Positions 27,706 to 36,908 are shown, numbered from the stretch's first letter. The stretch is 64,000 nt of DNA from JANQQN01 sp964519665 (GCA_964519665.1 CAZFIV010000016.1:33730-97729); one strand, 5' to 3'. The notes: a model not told the origin generated them from the letters alone. A program made the numbers and translations.

Positions 27706-28749
27706 TTGGAAATTCTGTTGATCATTATCGGCGTGATCGCCGCGGCGGGGCTGGGCGTGCTGATATATAGGGCCCGGCGAACGTACGACGGCTCCGAGCA
27801 CCACACTTACGTGATGCAGAAGGAAGGCAAGGACACCACCGCCATCCGTAAGCCGGTGACCTTGTGGAACCCCGCCATCAAGGTTCTGAAGAAGCGAGAC
27901 GCGCCCGACCTCACGTTCATGACTCAGCGCCCGTCGAGCGATGAGTACGTCGAAAGCTCGCTCATCGCGCGGCCGTCGGGGCGAATCAGTTTGCGCATCC
28001 ACACGTGTACGCCCCGGCCGTTTCCGGCCATGACCCTCGACCGGCACCGGATCCTGGTGAAATCCACGGTGACCTTTCAGCTCGACCCGGACCGCATCGA
28101 CATCGTCTGTCAGCTGCAGAACTTTGGCTCGGCCCTCGCCGGGCGGGTCGAAAACCTCTTTGACAACGAGATTGGCAAGTACCGGGACGAAGAGCTCCGC
28201 GCGAACCAAACGACCATCGAGACCGCGGTCACCAAGGCCCTGCAGGAGATCGAGAATCAGACCGGCGAACAGCCCATCATGGGCATTCCGCTGGGCATTC
28301 ATGTGTACGAAGCCAGCTTCGCGTTCGAAGAGATGCCCCCTGAATCCTTCGATCCGGCGGCGATGGAAGCGCCGGTCGCCGGCGGCGGACCGGGCGTTCC
28401 CCGCGGCGTCATGTGGCTGCACGACCAACAACTCGACCGGATCGCCGACGCTTTCCGCGACCGCGACCCGGTCGCCTCGGCGGCCCTGATGCGGATGCTC
28501 GAGCTGCAGACCCGTCAGAACATCGTGCAGCTGGTCACCCAGTCCGGTGGCATGATCGGGTTCACCGCCCAGGAGCTTGGATTGTCGGACACGGAATCCG
28601 GCGATTCATCGCCCTCGGCCCGCATTCGCCATGCCTCGGTGGTAAACACCGAGGCCGAAGGCGACGCGCCGAAGAACGGAAGCCGTTCGGCCAACACGGT
28701 CGCCCGTACCTCGCAACCGGTGGCCGAGGTCGACGCCGAATTGCCCTGA
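27706..28749 (+). CDS. SPFH/band-7 membrane-anchored protein
   Basis: 347 residues from TTG 27706. I chose this start because GGGAGG ends five bases upstream and the protein then opens directly with its membrane anchor (EILLIIIGVIAAAGLGVLIY); the longer GTG start at 27676 lacks this fit. After the anchor comes an SPFH-type beta/alpha domain (about 75-225: STVTFQLDPDRI, FGSALAGRVENLFDNEIGKY, ALQEIENQTGE) as in stomatin/prohibitin proteins. These form ring-like membrane scaffolds that control proteases or membrane domains. A partner such as NfeD is not next to it. Confidence 0.75.
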   Translation: MEILLIIIGVIAAAGLGVLIYRARRTYDGSEHHTYVMQKEGKDTTAIRKPVTLWNPAIKVLKKRDAPDLTFMTQRPSSDEYVESSLIARPSGRISLRIHTCTPRPFPAMTLDRHRILVKSTVTFQLDPDRIDIVCQLQNFGSALAGRVENLFDNEIGKYRDEELRANQTTIETAVTKALQEIENQTGEQPIMGIPLGIHVYEASFAFEEMPPESFDPAAMEAPVAGGGPGVPRGVMWLHDQQLDRIADAFRDRDPVASAALMRMLELQTRQNIVQLVTQSGGMIGFTAQELGLSDTESGDSSPSARIRHASVVNTEAEGDAPKNGSRSANTVARTSQPVAEVDAELP

Positions 28750-28841
28750 GCGATTCGAATCTTCGCAACCGTTGCTCACATAAACCGATAACCGCTCGCC
28801 GAGGGGTCGTCCGCTGAAGGCCCCGGCACAGGTTGACGGAC

Positions 28842-30248
28842 ATGGTCGAGCGAACCGGACAGCGAACCCCTCCCCTTATCCACCCGGGCGCTGTCGGCAA
28901 GACGGCGAAGTCCGATGGGGCTGCGTCGACGCGGCTCGAGAAGCCGACCGAGATGCCGGACACCGGGTCCGGTTCGACGCCGAAGGGCGTTTCGCACGGG
29001 ATGCACCACCACCGGAACCTGAACGGCACCGGGCCTAGCGCTCTGGTCGGAGTCCGGGTGGCCGCGCAGAAAGGTTTCACGAGCCCCGAGGGGATCGCGG
29101 TGGCGCGCCTGCTCGACGACGTCGACCAGCCCGGTCCGAGCCGGGTCGCCGCGGCCAACCAAGCCCTTGATACGATCATCAACTACCTCGATCAGCGCAC
29201 CGACTTCGCCAATCAAGTGGGGTCGATGCACCGCGAGCTGGCCGCTGCGCCGACCGATGAGCGCGTCCCGCTCCTCCGTCGAGCCATCCACTCGCTCCGC
29301 AAGGCGGTCCGCGATGGCATCCTGCCCCCTCACAACCGGGCCGACCTGAATCGCTTGGCCAAGATCAGCCAGGGCATGGGCTGGAACTTCGACCTCGACG
29401 ACAACATCGCGTCCCTCGACACCAAGATCATTGTCTTCAACAAAGACACGGGCGAAGAACGGCCGCTGTCGACCAGTGCGTTCGCAGAAGCGCGCGAAGT
29501 GATCGGTAAGTCCGGCGAGTTCGAACGGTACGAGATCCTGACCAAAGACGGTGCGCAGAACTCGTTCCGAAACTTTCGGGACGCCGAAGATCCCAGCATC
29601 TTCTGGCGCGACTTCTCCGAAGCGATGGACGCCGGCGACTGGAAGGGCCCCAGCTGGGACGCTTTTCAGCGGGCCATGTCGTCGCCGACCACCGCGCAGT
29701 GGAGCACCATCATCACCGCTCGAGGCCACTACCCGAACACGATTCACGCGGGCATGCGAAACCTTCAAGACCTCGGCCACATCGAACACGTCTTGCCGCG
29801 TGAGAACATCTTTCCGGTCAATCTTCCGGGCCTATCCGATCGTCTCAAGGGGGATGCCGCCTCGCCGTCGTCGGCCAAGGTCCGAGTCATGGAGCAGTAC
29901 CTCGACCGCCTTCAGAACGCGCCCTTCGGCCCGTCGGCGCAGCCCGTCGTCTCCCGCGACGGCGGCAAGGCGAAACGCTTCCTGCACATGTGGGGCTTTT
30001 CGGACGACGACTACGGCACCTTCAAGAAAACGGTCGAAGAGCTTGGAGCCCAGGTGAAAGAAGGTCGCTGGCCCGATGTGAAGATCACCGTCTTCTTCAC
30101 CGGCGAAGGCCATCCCGAGGCCGCTCCCCACGCGGTGGTCATCACCTCCGACGGCACGACGCGCCCCCGCCTGCCGGCCGAAGCGCACGAGGTCGACCGC
30201 GCGCTCGAGGGCATTGCCAAGCTCGAACGCAGCCAACACCAGATCTAG
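28842..30248 (+). CDS. HAD-like hydrolase of unknown role
   Basis: 468 residues from ATG 28842. The C-terminal half has a HAD-like pattern: motif I FDLDDN with D184 and D186 (about 182-187), motif II-like TARGHYP (about 296-302), a possible motif III Lys near KAKRFLHMW, and an acidic motif IV-like GFSDDDYG (about 385-392). In related proteins this gives a phosphatase or a phospho-transferase. The N-terminal 150 residues are low complexity, then helical, and match nothing I know. There is no signal peptide. It is followed by the repeat field and the HNH/PLD region, so it looks like part of an accessory block. Confidence 0.6.
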   Translation: MVERTGQRTPPLIHPGAVGKTAKSDGAASTRLEKPTEMPDTGSGSTPKGVSHGMHHHRNLNGTGPSALVGVRVAAQKGFTSPEGIAVARLLDDVDQPGPSRVAAANQALDTIINYLDQRTDFANQVGSMHRELAAAPTDERVPLLRRAIHSLRKAVRDGILPPHNRADLNRLAKISQGMGWNFDLDDNIASLDTKIIVFNKDTGEERPLSTSAFAEAREVIGKSGEFERYEILTKDGAQNSFRNFRDAEDPSIFWRDFSEAMDAGDWKGPSWDAFQRAMSSPTTAQWSTIITARGHYPNTIHAGMRNLQDLGHIEHVLPRENIFPVNLPGLSDRLKGDAASPSSAKVRVMEQYLDRLQNAPFGPSAQPVVSRDGGKAKRFLHMWGFSDDDYGTFKKTVEELGAQVKEGRWPDVKITVFFTGEGHPEAAPHAVVITSDGTTRPRLPAEAHEVDRALEGIAKLERSQHQI

Positions 30249-30408
30249 GCTTCCCGCCTGGCGACGAGACGAGGCCGACGGTGGCCGGTTCGTCGAGGCG
30301 AGGCGCCGAACGACTTTCCGCGAAGGCATCCGAACATCTGCGGACGAGACCGCGTGACTCGACAGTAGGAGACGCAGGGGGCGGCGATTCTTGATATTGG
30401 CAACCATA

Positions 30409-30585
30409 GCCAGGCGGGAAACCGAAAACCTTTAAGCTAGGCGGAAATCAAAGACCTAGCCAGGGCGGACTTCGAAAACCTAAGACAGCCGGGAATCCAA
30501 GGACTAAAATAATTCAAGCCGACCGGAACCAAAACCACACCTTGCGGGAACCGAAAATCTAAGGTTGGCGGGGATTGGAGACACA
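30409..30585. repeat. Degenerate repeat field, period about 25-30 bp
   Basis: About seven imperfect copies of a motif near GCGGGAAYCCRAAAACCTAAG begin near 30411, 30440, 30463, 30489, 30521, 30544 and 30568. Copies differ by substitutions and by spacer length, so this is decayed, not an active array. It is not a CRISPR: the copies are too divergent and the spacers too short. Confidence 0.55.
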
Positions 30586-30675
30586 CGCGTTCTTAGGCAG
30601 AATGCGAACATCTGCGGAACCGGGAAGCCTGGACCTACTCTCCGCGACTTCGAGCAGCAGATTCCAAATACCTAG

Positions 30676-30853
30676 CTAGAGCGCCGATTCACTTGGATCG
30701 CACTATTGTCGCTGGTTCTTACCCCGTCTGCTCGCCGCGCCGCCTTCGGCTTTCGTCGGTTGCGTATTCCCGATACGCGCCCTCCTCACGCGACGACCCG
30801 ACGGGCCGATTCCGGCGCGACAACAGCACGCTCCAAGTGAATCGGCGCTCTAG
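30676..30853. mobile_element. MITE-like element with terminal inverted repeats
   Basis: The outer 22 bp at 30676-30697 and 30832-30853 are perfect inverted repeats. The match continues imperfectly inward to about 37 bp (30676-30712 and 30817-30853, roughly 33 of 37 bases paired). The 103-bp interior has no ORF that looks real. Size, terminal repeats and lack of a gene fit a miniature inverted-repeat element; a large RNA hairpin is the alternative. I see no clean target-site duplication. It lies 130-200 bp upstream of the HNH gene. Confidence 0.6.
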
Positions 30854-31048
30854 ACCCTACACGTTTGACCCCGAAGATCTGCGTGATTGAGCGCAGCTGA
30901 AATTCGAATCTCTCCGGCCCCCGATAAGCGTCGGCACGAAAACCGGTGCCTTCTTGAACAATACTTCTAGACGACAAATTAGTTGTGCAGGTGTTCAGTA
31001 TCAGCAAATACTATCTGCGTGGAGACTTCGTCAACTCAAGCAGCGGCG

Positions 31049-32953
31049 ATGCGGGGCGCGACTATCATGGAGGCGGCTCCCCGGACTCTTCCCTTCGAGA
31101 CTGCTCCAGGCGCAGAGCGTGCTTCACTGGTGTGCACTGCTGCGGACGACACGGAGTTGGTTCGGCTAGCTCGGCAACAGAACCGGCTTCGGCTGCGCCT
31201 CGGTGAGCTCTTCGATGCGCTGTACGAAGACGACGGGCATCACGCGCTAGGTTTCTCCTCGTTTGCTGGCTACGGTGTCGAGCGGGCCGGCCGGAGCGAA
31301 CGCTGGTGCCACGATACTCGTCGGCTCGCCCGACGGATCCGGCTGCGTCAGCTGGCCTCGGTTCGGCAAGCTATGTTGTCAGGGCGCCTGAGCTGGAGTA
31401 TGGCCGAAGTCTTAGTCCGGGTGGCAACGGCGAACTGCGAACACAGACTGCTCGAAGAAGCCAGCAGCCGCACCGTCCGACAGATGAAGGCGTTGTGTAA
31501 AGGGAGCGGCGAGCTTGATGACAAGGACGCGCCGCCGGTCCGGGCGAGCCGCGCGGTGGGAGCGCCTGAGCGGCTTATGGTCGAAATGTCGCGGATGGTC
31601 GTCGAGCACATCGAGGGTCGGCGCATCGACGACGAGGTCTTTCTGACCGCGCTTCTGGGTGAAGCGCAGTCTACCCTGCATGAGCTTGGGGCTCGGCCCA
31701 TCGCTGGCGTCGTCGTTCCCGAAGTCGATGCGAAGGCAGTCCGAGCGCTGGATGAAATGAAACACCGGGTGGACGCCCATCACCAGTCCGGGCCGGACCC
31801 CGCTCCTGTGGTCGACCCCGAGGCGACACAGACTCTGGGTGAGGCAGGGATCGGGCGGTTTGTCGGTCCCCTGGACGATCCGTCGTCGCGTCCGTCGTCC
31901 TGTCGCTCCAACCCATCGGAGCAAGTCACGCACGGGATCGCGGTGGCCGATGACCCTCCCCTCCCCCGTGATGTGGAGGGGATCGACCGAGAAATCCGCC
32001 GATGTGTGCGACAGATGGCCGAGCGCGACCTGCGCATCGGGCGACTCGCTCGGTCGATGATCGGTCGCGGCGGTTGGTGGGCGCTCGGCTACGCGACGCG
32101 CGAACAGTACGCGACCGAGCGGGTGGGCCTGTCTCTATCGAGCCTCGAGCAGCGCGCCACTCTGGCCCGCCGCGCCGAGAAGCAGCCCGCTCTCGCTGAC
32201 GCGCTGGTGTCCGGAAAGATCAGCTACGAAGCCGCACTCGCCATTAGCCGAATTCCCAACCTCGGGCCCGTCATGGCGAAACTCTGGGTCGACCGGGCCC
32301 GGCGGCGCACTGTGCTGCACCTCCGCGAAGAGGTCAATGCCGTTCGGTTGCGCTGGTCTCTCGACAACGCCGCGTCGTGCGCTCCGCCCGACGACGCGGC
32401 GCTCGCCGAGATCGCCGAGCTCGAGCGCAAGATTCAGACCGGCGAGCTGTTTTCGTCCTTGCTGGGAACGGCTCGCCTGCGTCCTCCGCAGACGTTCGTA
32501 ACTCTCCCGGCCGGCACCGGATGCGAAGTGCGGTTTTGCGTATCCGCCGACGTTCGCGCCCACCTCTCCGAGGTCGAGGCTCAATTCAGGAACCTCGCCG
32601 GCCCCAAGGCTTCTTTTGTCGCGTTCATGTGCATCTGTCTATGGGATGCGTGGCTTCCGTGGCTCGAAGCTCGAGACGACAAGTGGGCTGCGGTCTTCCG
32701 GCGCGACCGCCATCGCTGCAGCAACCCGGTCTGCGACCGCACGGACATTACGCCGCACCACCTCGAGTTCCGGGCCGACGGTGGAGGCGACGAGGACGAG
32801 AACATCGCGACGCTGTGCGCCTGGTGTCATCTGCAGGGCGTTCACGGCGACCGAATCGTTGCCTTACCACCTGCTTCAAACATCCACTGGTGGATTGGAC
32901 GAACCCCAGTGCTCGAGATCCGGGGCCGCGAGGTGCTCGCCCGCGCGGCGTGA
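31049..32953 (+). CDS. HNH endonuclease protein with duplicated DUF222-like core
   Basis: 634 residues from ATG 31049 (a later ATG at 31067 is possible; the upstream TTG at 30983 is not convincing). The C-terminal HNH fold is clear: FRRDRHRCSNPVCDR, then ITPHHLEFRADGG, then ATLCAWCHLQGVHG. These give a zinc-binding cysteine pair and the catalytic His in PHHLEFR. The rest consists of two related helical halves (about residues 30-150 and 310-440), each with the ELxxLARxQ..SFxxYxxER pattern of DUF222/13E12 proteins. Members of this family are common, patchy, and often linked to mobile DNA; no target is known. Confidence 0.8.
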   Translation: MRGATIMEAAPRTLPFETAPGAERASLVCTAADDTELVRLARQQNRLRLRLGELFDALYEDDGHHALGFSSFAGYGVERAGRSERWCHDTRRLARRIRLRQLASVRQAMLSGRLSWSMAEVLVRVATANCEHRLLEEASSRTVRQMKALCKGSGELDDKDAPPVRASRAVGAPERLMVEMSRMVVEHIEGRRIDDEVFLTALLGEAQSTLHELGARPIAGVVVPEVDAKAVRALDEMKHRVDAHHQSGPDPAPVVDPEATQTLGEAGIGRFVGPLDDPSSRPSSCRSNPSEQVTHGIAVADDPPLPRDVEGIDREIRRCVRQMAERDLRIGRLARSMIGRGGWWALGYATREQYATERVGLSLSSLEQRATLARRAEKQPALADALVSGKISYEAALAISRIPNLGPVMAKLWVDRARRRTVLHLREEVNAVRLRWSLDNAASCAPPDDAALAEIAELERKIQTGELFSSLLGTARLRPPQTFVTLPAGTGCEVRFCVSADVRAHLSEVEAQFRNLAGPKASFVAFMCICLWDAWLPWLEARDDKWAAVFRRDRHRCSNPVCDRTDITPHHLEFRADGGGDEDENIATLCAWCHLQGVHGDRIVALPPASNIHWWIGRTPVLEIRGREVLARAA

Positions 32954-32970
32954 GGGTGTTGTTTGGCAGC

Positions 32971-33150
32971 CTAGACGGTGGTTGCGCCGAGCAGGCGACG
33001 CTCCCGTTCGGTCAGATAGGCCCGGTACTCGGCCGCGAACGCGATGGGGTCTTCGAGGATCAGCGCCTCCATTGCGTCGGCCTGCGCCCCCTCTGCGTCC
33101 ACGGCGTCCTGAACCTTCTCCAGGATGTCGGTTAGCGCTTCGTTCATCAT
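32971..33150 (-). CDS. 59-residue ORF coupled to the PLD-DnaQ gene
   Basis: Reads MMNEALTDILEKVQDAVDA and ends RRLLGATTV. It begins at the second-to-last base group of the large upstream gene (its ATG overlaps that gene's TGA as ATGA) and has AAGGAGG four bases before the ATG. This is one of the best ribosome binding sites in the window. The protein is acidic and helical with no membrane helix. Its position and size fit an immunity, antitoxin or small regulatory partner, but no family is recognised. It is convergent with the HNH gene, 17 bp away. Confidence 0.75.
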   Translation of the reverse strand: MMNEALTDILEKVQDAVDAEGAQADAMEALILEDPIAFAAEYRAYLTERERRLLGATTV

Positions 33151-36100
33151 AGAGCCTCCTTGTGTAACATGGCGCGGAGGGTTTCCACCCTGGATTCCGC
33201 CAACTCGAGCTGATCTCGCGCGGAGTCGGCGAAACGACGCGCCTCGCCCGAGATGCTCTCTAGCTTGCTGGCGTCTGACTCGGCGTCGGTCGACCGCTCT
33301 TTGGCGCGCGCCAGCGCGGCCTTGGCCGAAGCGAGCTGCGCTCGGAGCGTCGTCACGTTAGCGCTATCGGCCGTCGCGACAGCTGACTTTCGACCCTTCG
33401 CCGCCGGATCCGGGGCGGCCTTGCGGGCCGCCACCTCGGTTTCCTCACGCCAGAACTCGCCGCGCGACATCTGCCACGGCAGACGGAGCTCTTGACCGGC
33501 TTGCCGGAGACTCCAGTACGTCGCACCACCCTGGTAGAATCGGACTTGGTCGGCATCGACCCAGCCTCGCACAGATTCTTGGCTTTCGCCGGTGGTCGTC
33601 GTGAGCTCGACCTCCACCCGGTTCCCCTCGAACCCAATCACCCGATGGTCGTAAATCTTCTTCGGCGCCCCCATCATTTCAGTGCCGTCCGTCATGTTGC
33701 GTCCGTGGGTCGTCGCCACACGCGGGTCGGCGTCGTTCTTGAATTGCGCAACCTGCTGGTTGCCCTTCGGCCCCGCGTAGACAGGAAACGATGCGCCTTC
33801 CTCATCGAGATAGAGACGGTCGTCGGGTAACAAGTCGCGAAGCGTTCGGGCCTGGAGCTTGTTCGCCAGCCCAACCAGCACGTCGATCGCCAGGTCGACA
33901 TCCTCGAACGCATCGTGCACGTCGCTCTGGGTACGGCCTGCAAGTTGCTCGGCAAGTCGGGTCAACTTGTAGCTCTGGCGCTCCTCCCCTTCTGCCCGGT
34001 CGGCCTTCTTCTTGAAAGGAAGGGCCAGCTTGGCGAGCTCCATCGTGCAGATCGATGGGACGTCCACCACTTCGACGTTGACCCCGTCGACGGCGTGCTC
34101 AGGCTTCGCGTACTGCAGGTCCAAGAACGGCGCGTCGAATTTCGTGTTGTGGGCCAGCGGCACCGCAACCTTTCCGTCGGCTTGGGCGAGGGCTCGGAAG
34201 CGCTCGAGCGCGTCCTGCAGGGGCGGTTCGTCCTTGAGCTTGTCACGGGTCAGGCCGTGAATGTCAGCTGCGGTCTTTGGCACCTTTTGCTCGCTGCCGA
34301 AAGCGTTGAAGCCGAGGCGTGATCGCGCGTTGAGCACGCCAATTCGCTCATCGGGCCGCGACCAGATCACCGTCCCATCGGCATTCTCGGTCTTCTGAAG
34401 CGATTCGCGCACTGCGGCCATCGAGACCGGCACGTCGCCAAAGTGCGCGGCGAAGCCCGTCGTCTCGAGGTCGTAGGCCATGAGGCTGAGGTCCTCGATC
34501 GGTGTATCGAGAGGCACCGACTGAAAGATCGGTTGCCGGTGGGCGAGCGGAACCAGCTCCAGTTTGTCGACGGGCCGGCTGCGCGCGAAGATCTCCTCGA
34601 AGACCCGTTCCTGAATCTGCTGGACCACCGATGGATGATGGTAAAAGCGCCCGCCCTCGACGTTTCGTTCAAAGCCGGAATCGCTGAAGTTGGCCGAGCC
34701 GTGGGCGGTCCGGGGATCGACCGGCTCGCCGTCGGCGGTCGTCCGACCCAAGATCATGCCCTTCGCGTGCAGCTTGATGTCCTCCGGGCTGATGCGGACG
34801 TTGAGCTCTTTACCGAGCTGTTGCGCAATCTCGACGGCATCGCGGTCGGTGAACACGCGAACGTCGACGCCCGCGGTCGTGAGGGCCACGACCTTTTGAT
34901 TCACTTGCAGGTCATCGATTTCGAGCTCGTGCACGGCGACCCGCACCGGCGGACGCTGCTTTTCCGGGACGTCTTGAAGGGTGCGGTGCAAGTTGACGAT
35001 CCGCTCCATCACTCCTTTGTCGGTAAGCGCGAAAGCGGCGACGTCGCAGGACTCCTTGCGTTCGATGGCCAGATCGAGGTTGTCGTAGACGAGGTTCTTG
35101 TACGAAACGTCACGAATGACAGTATCGTCCCAACACACGAGGGCGCCGAGCTGGCGAAGAGGGCCCGTCGCGTCCTTGATGGCCAGGTAATGGGCCGGGT
35201 CGATGCTCTCATCTTCTCTCGGAATGGTTATGGTCACGGCCGAACGATTGCGAAGAGCAGTGGTCAACACGTCCGAGAGCGCGGCGTTGACGCCCCAGCG
35301 TGGATTGCCGGCGTCGGTTACGTGCGTGAAGCGCGCCACGTCGTGAATGCTGAGGTTGATGCTCAAGCCGGCTTCGGCTCGGCGCTGGAGGTCTTGCGGA
35401 CTGTAGGTTTCGGGCTGTGGTACCTGCCGCCGGCCTCCACCGCCGAGCTCGACCTTCGTGAGCGGAATGCCGTCGCGCTCGGACTTCGCGACCACCTTCT
35501 TTTCGAGGTCGTCCCGGGGGAAAGCGCGGATCATCGCTTCGGCGACCGAGTCGACCCCATCGTGGGCCCTCGACCGAAACGACAGGTACTTTCGCAAGGC
35601 ATCGTGTACCGCGGTGCCTTCGATGCGCATCGCGTAGTCGAGGTTATTCGGGGAGTTGTTGCCCCCGTTGATACCGCCCTCCAGCTCCACCAGCGTGCCG
35701 TCCGGAGTGTCGGCAACGACCGACTTCTCGTGCATGATCTGCGGAAACTGCTTCTCGGGGTCGTGAGGGACGATGGTCGATTCAGCGACCGTCAGGTTCC
35801 TTCGAACCGACGGTTCCTGGGTCTGGGCCGCCATGAGCTTGTCCCACGCGGCCCGCTGAGCCCGCTGGCGTGTGGCCGTCTCGGGCGGATGCATCTCGAC
35901 TTCGACCTTTACGCCTCGTCGGGCGGCGGCGATCAGCCGGTCTGCGAAGTCTTGTCGTTCGAAGCCATAATATCGAGTAACCAAGAATTTCGAAGATTCA
36001 TCGACGATACGGTTACGTTCGTAGTCGAAAGTCCCGGGAACGTCCTTGTTGGCCCCCGGGGTCAACGCTCGCGAGACGACCGGCGTCACTAGGTTGGCAA

Positions 36101-36908
36101 GCGACGTTACCGATGATGACAACGCGAACTCGCGATCGTCTTCGGCCCCGCTATCGGCCGGCGCTACATTCTTGACGGTGCGCCCAGCGTGACTCTCGCG
36201 GGCCTTCGGCCTCTGAAAATGCGCGAGACCGAAGCCGCTGTCCTGAAGGAGGGCGAGCACTTCGTGGCGCGCTTCGGGCTTCATCGCCTGCCACTCGTCG
36301 CGGGTGATGGGAGACGACGAGTTCGGGTCGAGATAAAAGCGGATTCGCTGGTAGCTCAGCGCATGCCGGGCAACCGGTGCGAGCGACGGCCACTCGGGCA
36401 GGTCGAGGGGCGAACGGTCCGCAATCTGTTCGCCCAGAGTCTCCACCACGTCACGGTGGGCCGCCGGCACGTAACCTGGATTGACGGTGTTGTAGTAGAG
36501 ATTGAACGGTAACGCGTCGACGAGCTTGGCCCACGACAACCCGAGTTCTTTGGAAAAGCCGTCGGTGGGTCCGTCGGGGTCGCCGCCGGGAGCCGGGCGC
36601 TTCCTTCCACGCGGGGCAAGGTCCTCAACCGACACCCCGGTCTGGCTCAGGAGCTTCACGACCTCTTGGCGAGCCGATCGGTCCAGGGAAGCCCACCGCT
36701 CGGCCGTGATCGGACTTCCGGCCAGGAAGGTCACTCGCTTAAGAACCGCCTCATCGGCCTTCCGGAACTTGCTCTTGTATAGATGAAGCGCGTGAGGCAG
36801 CTGGCTGAGGGTATTCGCCCATGCTTTCGATCGATTGAATTCGACGACTTCGGATCCCTGCGGATCGGCCGAATCCCGGCCAGTCTTTCCCGTGCGGATA
36901 GTCTGCAT
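33147..36908 (-). CDS. Phospholipase D-like/DnaQ-like exonuclease fusion
   Basis: 1253 residues from ATG 36908, chosen for GGGAG eight bases upstream. The first about 300 residues hold two related helical repeats (around YKSKFRKADEAVLKRVTFLA and FYLDPNSSSPITRDEWQ). Next is a PLD-superfamily domain with two HKD-type motifs: HEKSVVAD (H393, K395) and HAKGMILG (H714, K716; the Asp is replaced), each with a downstream GSxN/GGxN (GGINGGNNS, GSANFSD). Then a DEDD exonuclease: YDLETTG (D813, E815), HNTKFDAPFLD and HDAFEDVDLA. A basic linker and a C-terminal coiled coil follow. No signal peptide. I know no standard protein with this order. Likely nucleic-acid processing; a PLD lipase or toxin role is possible. 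Confidence 0.8.
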   Translation of the reverse strand: MQTIRTGKTGRDSADPQGSEVVEFNRSKAWANTLSQLPHALHLYKSKFRKADEAVLKRVTFLAGSPITAERWASLDRSARQEVVKLLSQTGVSVEDLAPRGRKRPAPGGDPDGPTDGFSKELGLSWAKLVDALPFNLYYNTVNPGYVPAAHRDVVETLGEQIADRSPLDLPEWPSLAPVARHALSYQRIRFYLDPNSSSPITRDEWQAMKPEARHEVLALLQDSGFGLAHFQRPKARESHAGRTVKNVAPADSGAEDDREFALSSSVTSLANLVTPVVSRALTPGANKDVPGTFDYERNRIVDESSKFLVTRYYGFERQDFADRLIAAARRGVKVEVEMHPPETATRQRAQRAAWDKLMAAQTQEPSVRRNLTVAESTIVPHDPEKQFPQIMHEKSVVADTPDGTLVELEGGINGGNNSPNNLDYAMRIEGTAVHDALRKYLSFRSRAHDGVDSVAEAMIRAFPRDDLEKKVVAKSERDGIPLTKVELGGGGRRQVPQPETYSPQDLQRRAEAGLSINLSIHDVARFTHVTDAGNPRWGVNAALSDVLTTALRNRSAVTITIPREDESIDPAHYLAIKDATGPLRQLGALVCWDDTVIRDVSYKNLVYDNLDLAIERKESCDVAAFALTDKGVMERIVNLHRTLQDVPEKQRPPVRVAVHELEIDDLQVNQKVVALTTAGVDVRVFTDRDAVEIAQQLGKELNVRISPEDIKLHAKGMILGRTTADGEPVDPRTAHGSANFSDSGFERNVEGGRFYHHPSVVQQIQERVFEEIFARSRPVDKLELVPLAHRQPIFQSVPLDTPIEDLSLMAYDLETTGFAAHFGDVPVSMAAVRESLQKTENADGTVIWSRPDERIGVLNARSRLGFNAFGSEQKVPKTAADIHGLTRDKLKDEPPLQDALERFRALAQADGKVAVPLAHNTKFDAPFLDLQYAKPEHAVDGVNVEVVDVPSICTMELAKLALPFKKKADRAEGEERQSYKLTRLAEQLAGRTQSDVHDAFEDVDLAIDVLVGLANKLQARTLRDLLPDDRLYLDEEGASFPVYAGPKGNQQVAQFKNDADPRVATTHGRNMTDGTEMMGAPKKIYDHRVIGFEGNRVEVELTTTTGESQESVRGWVDADQVRFYQGGATYWSLRQAGQELRLPWQMSRGEFWREETEVAARKAAPDPAAKGRKSAVATADSANVTTLRAQLASAKAALARAKERSTDAESDASKLESISGEARRFADSARDQLELAESRVETLRAMLHKEAL

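Larger units (their letters stand above)
30249..30982. other. Gene-free region rich in repeats
   Basis: No supportable ORF lies between the HAD-like gene and the HNH gene. Base composition drops in GC and is A-rich compared with the surroundings. It holds a field of degenerate repeats, a 12-bp inverted pair (30251-30262 with 30409-30420), a 14-bp direct repeat (30331-30344 and 30605-30618) and an element with terminal inverted repeats. All are listed separately. Confidence 0.7.

Noticed and set aside
30409..30585. CRISPR array
   Set aside because: Copies are too divergent and spacers too short and irregular; no cas genes nearby.
34443..36092. 549-residue plus-strand ORF
   Set aside because: Antisense to the PLD-DnaQ fusion; no motifs and no ribosome binding site.
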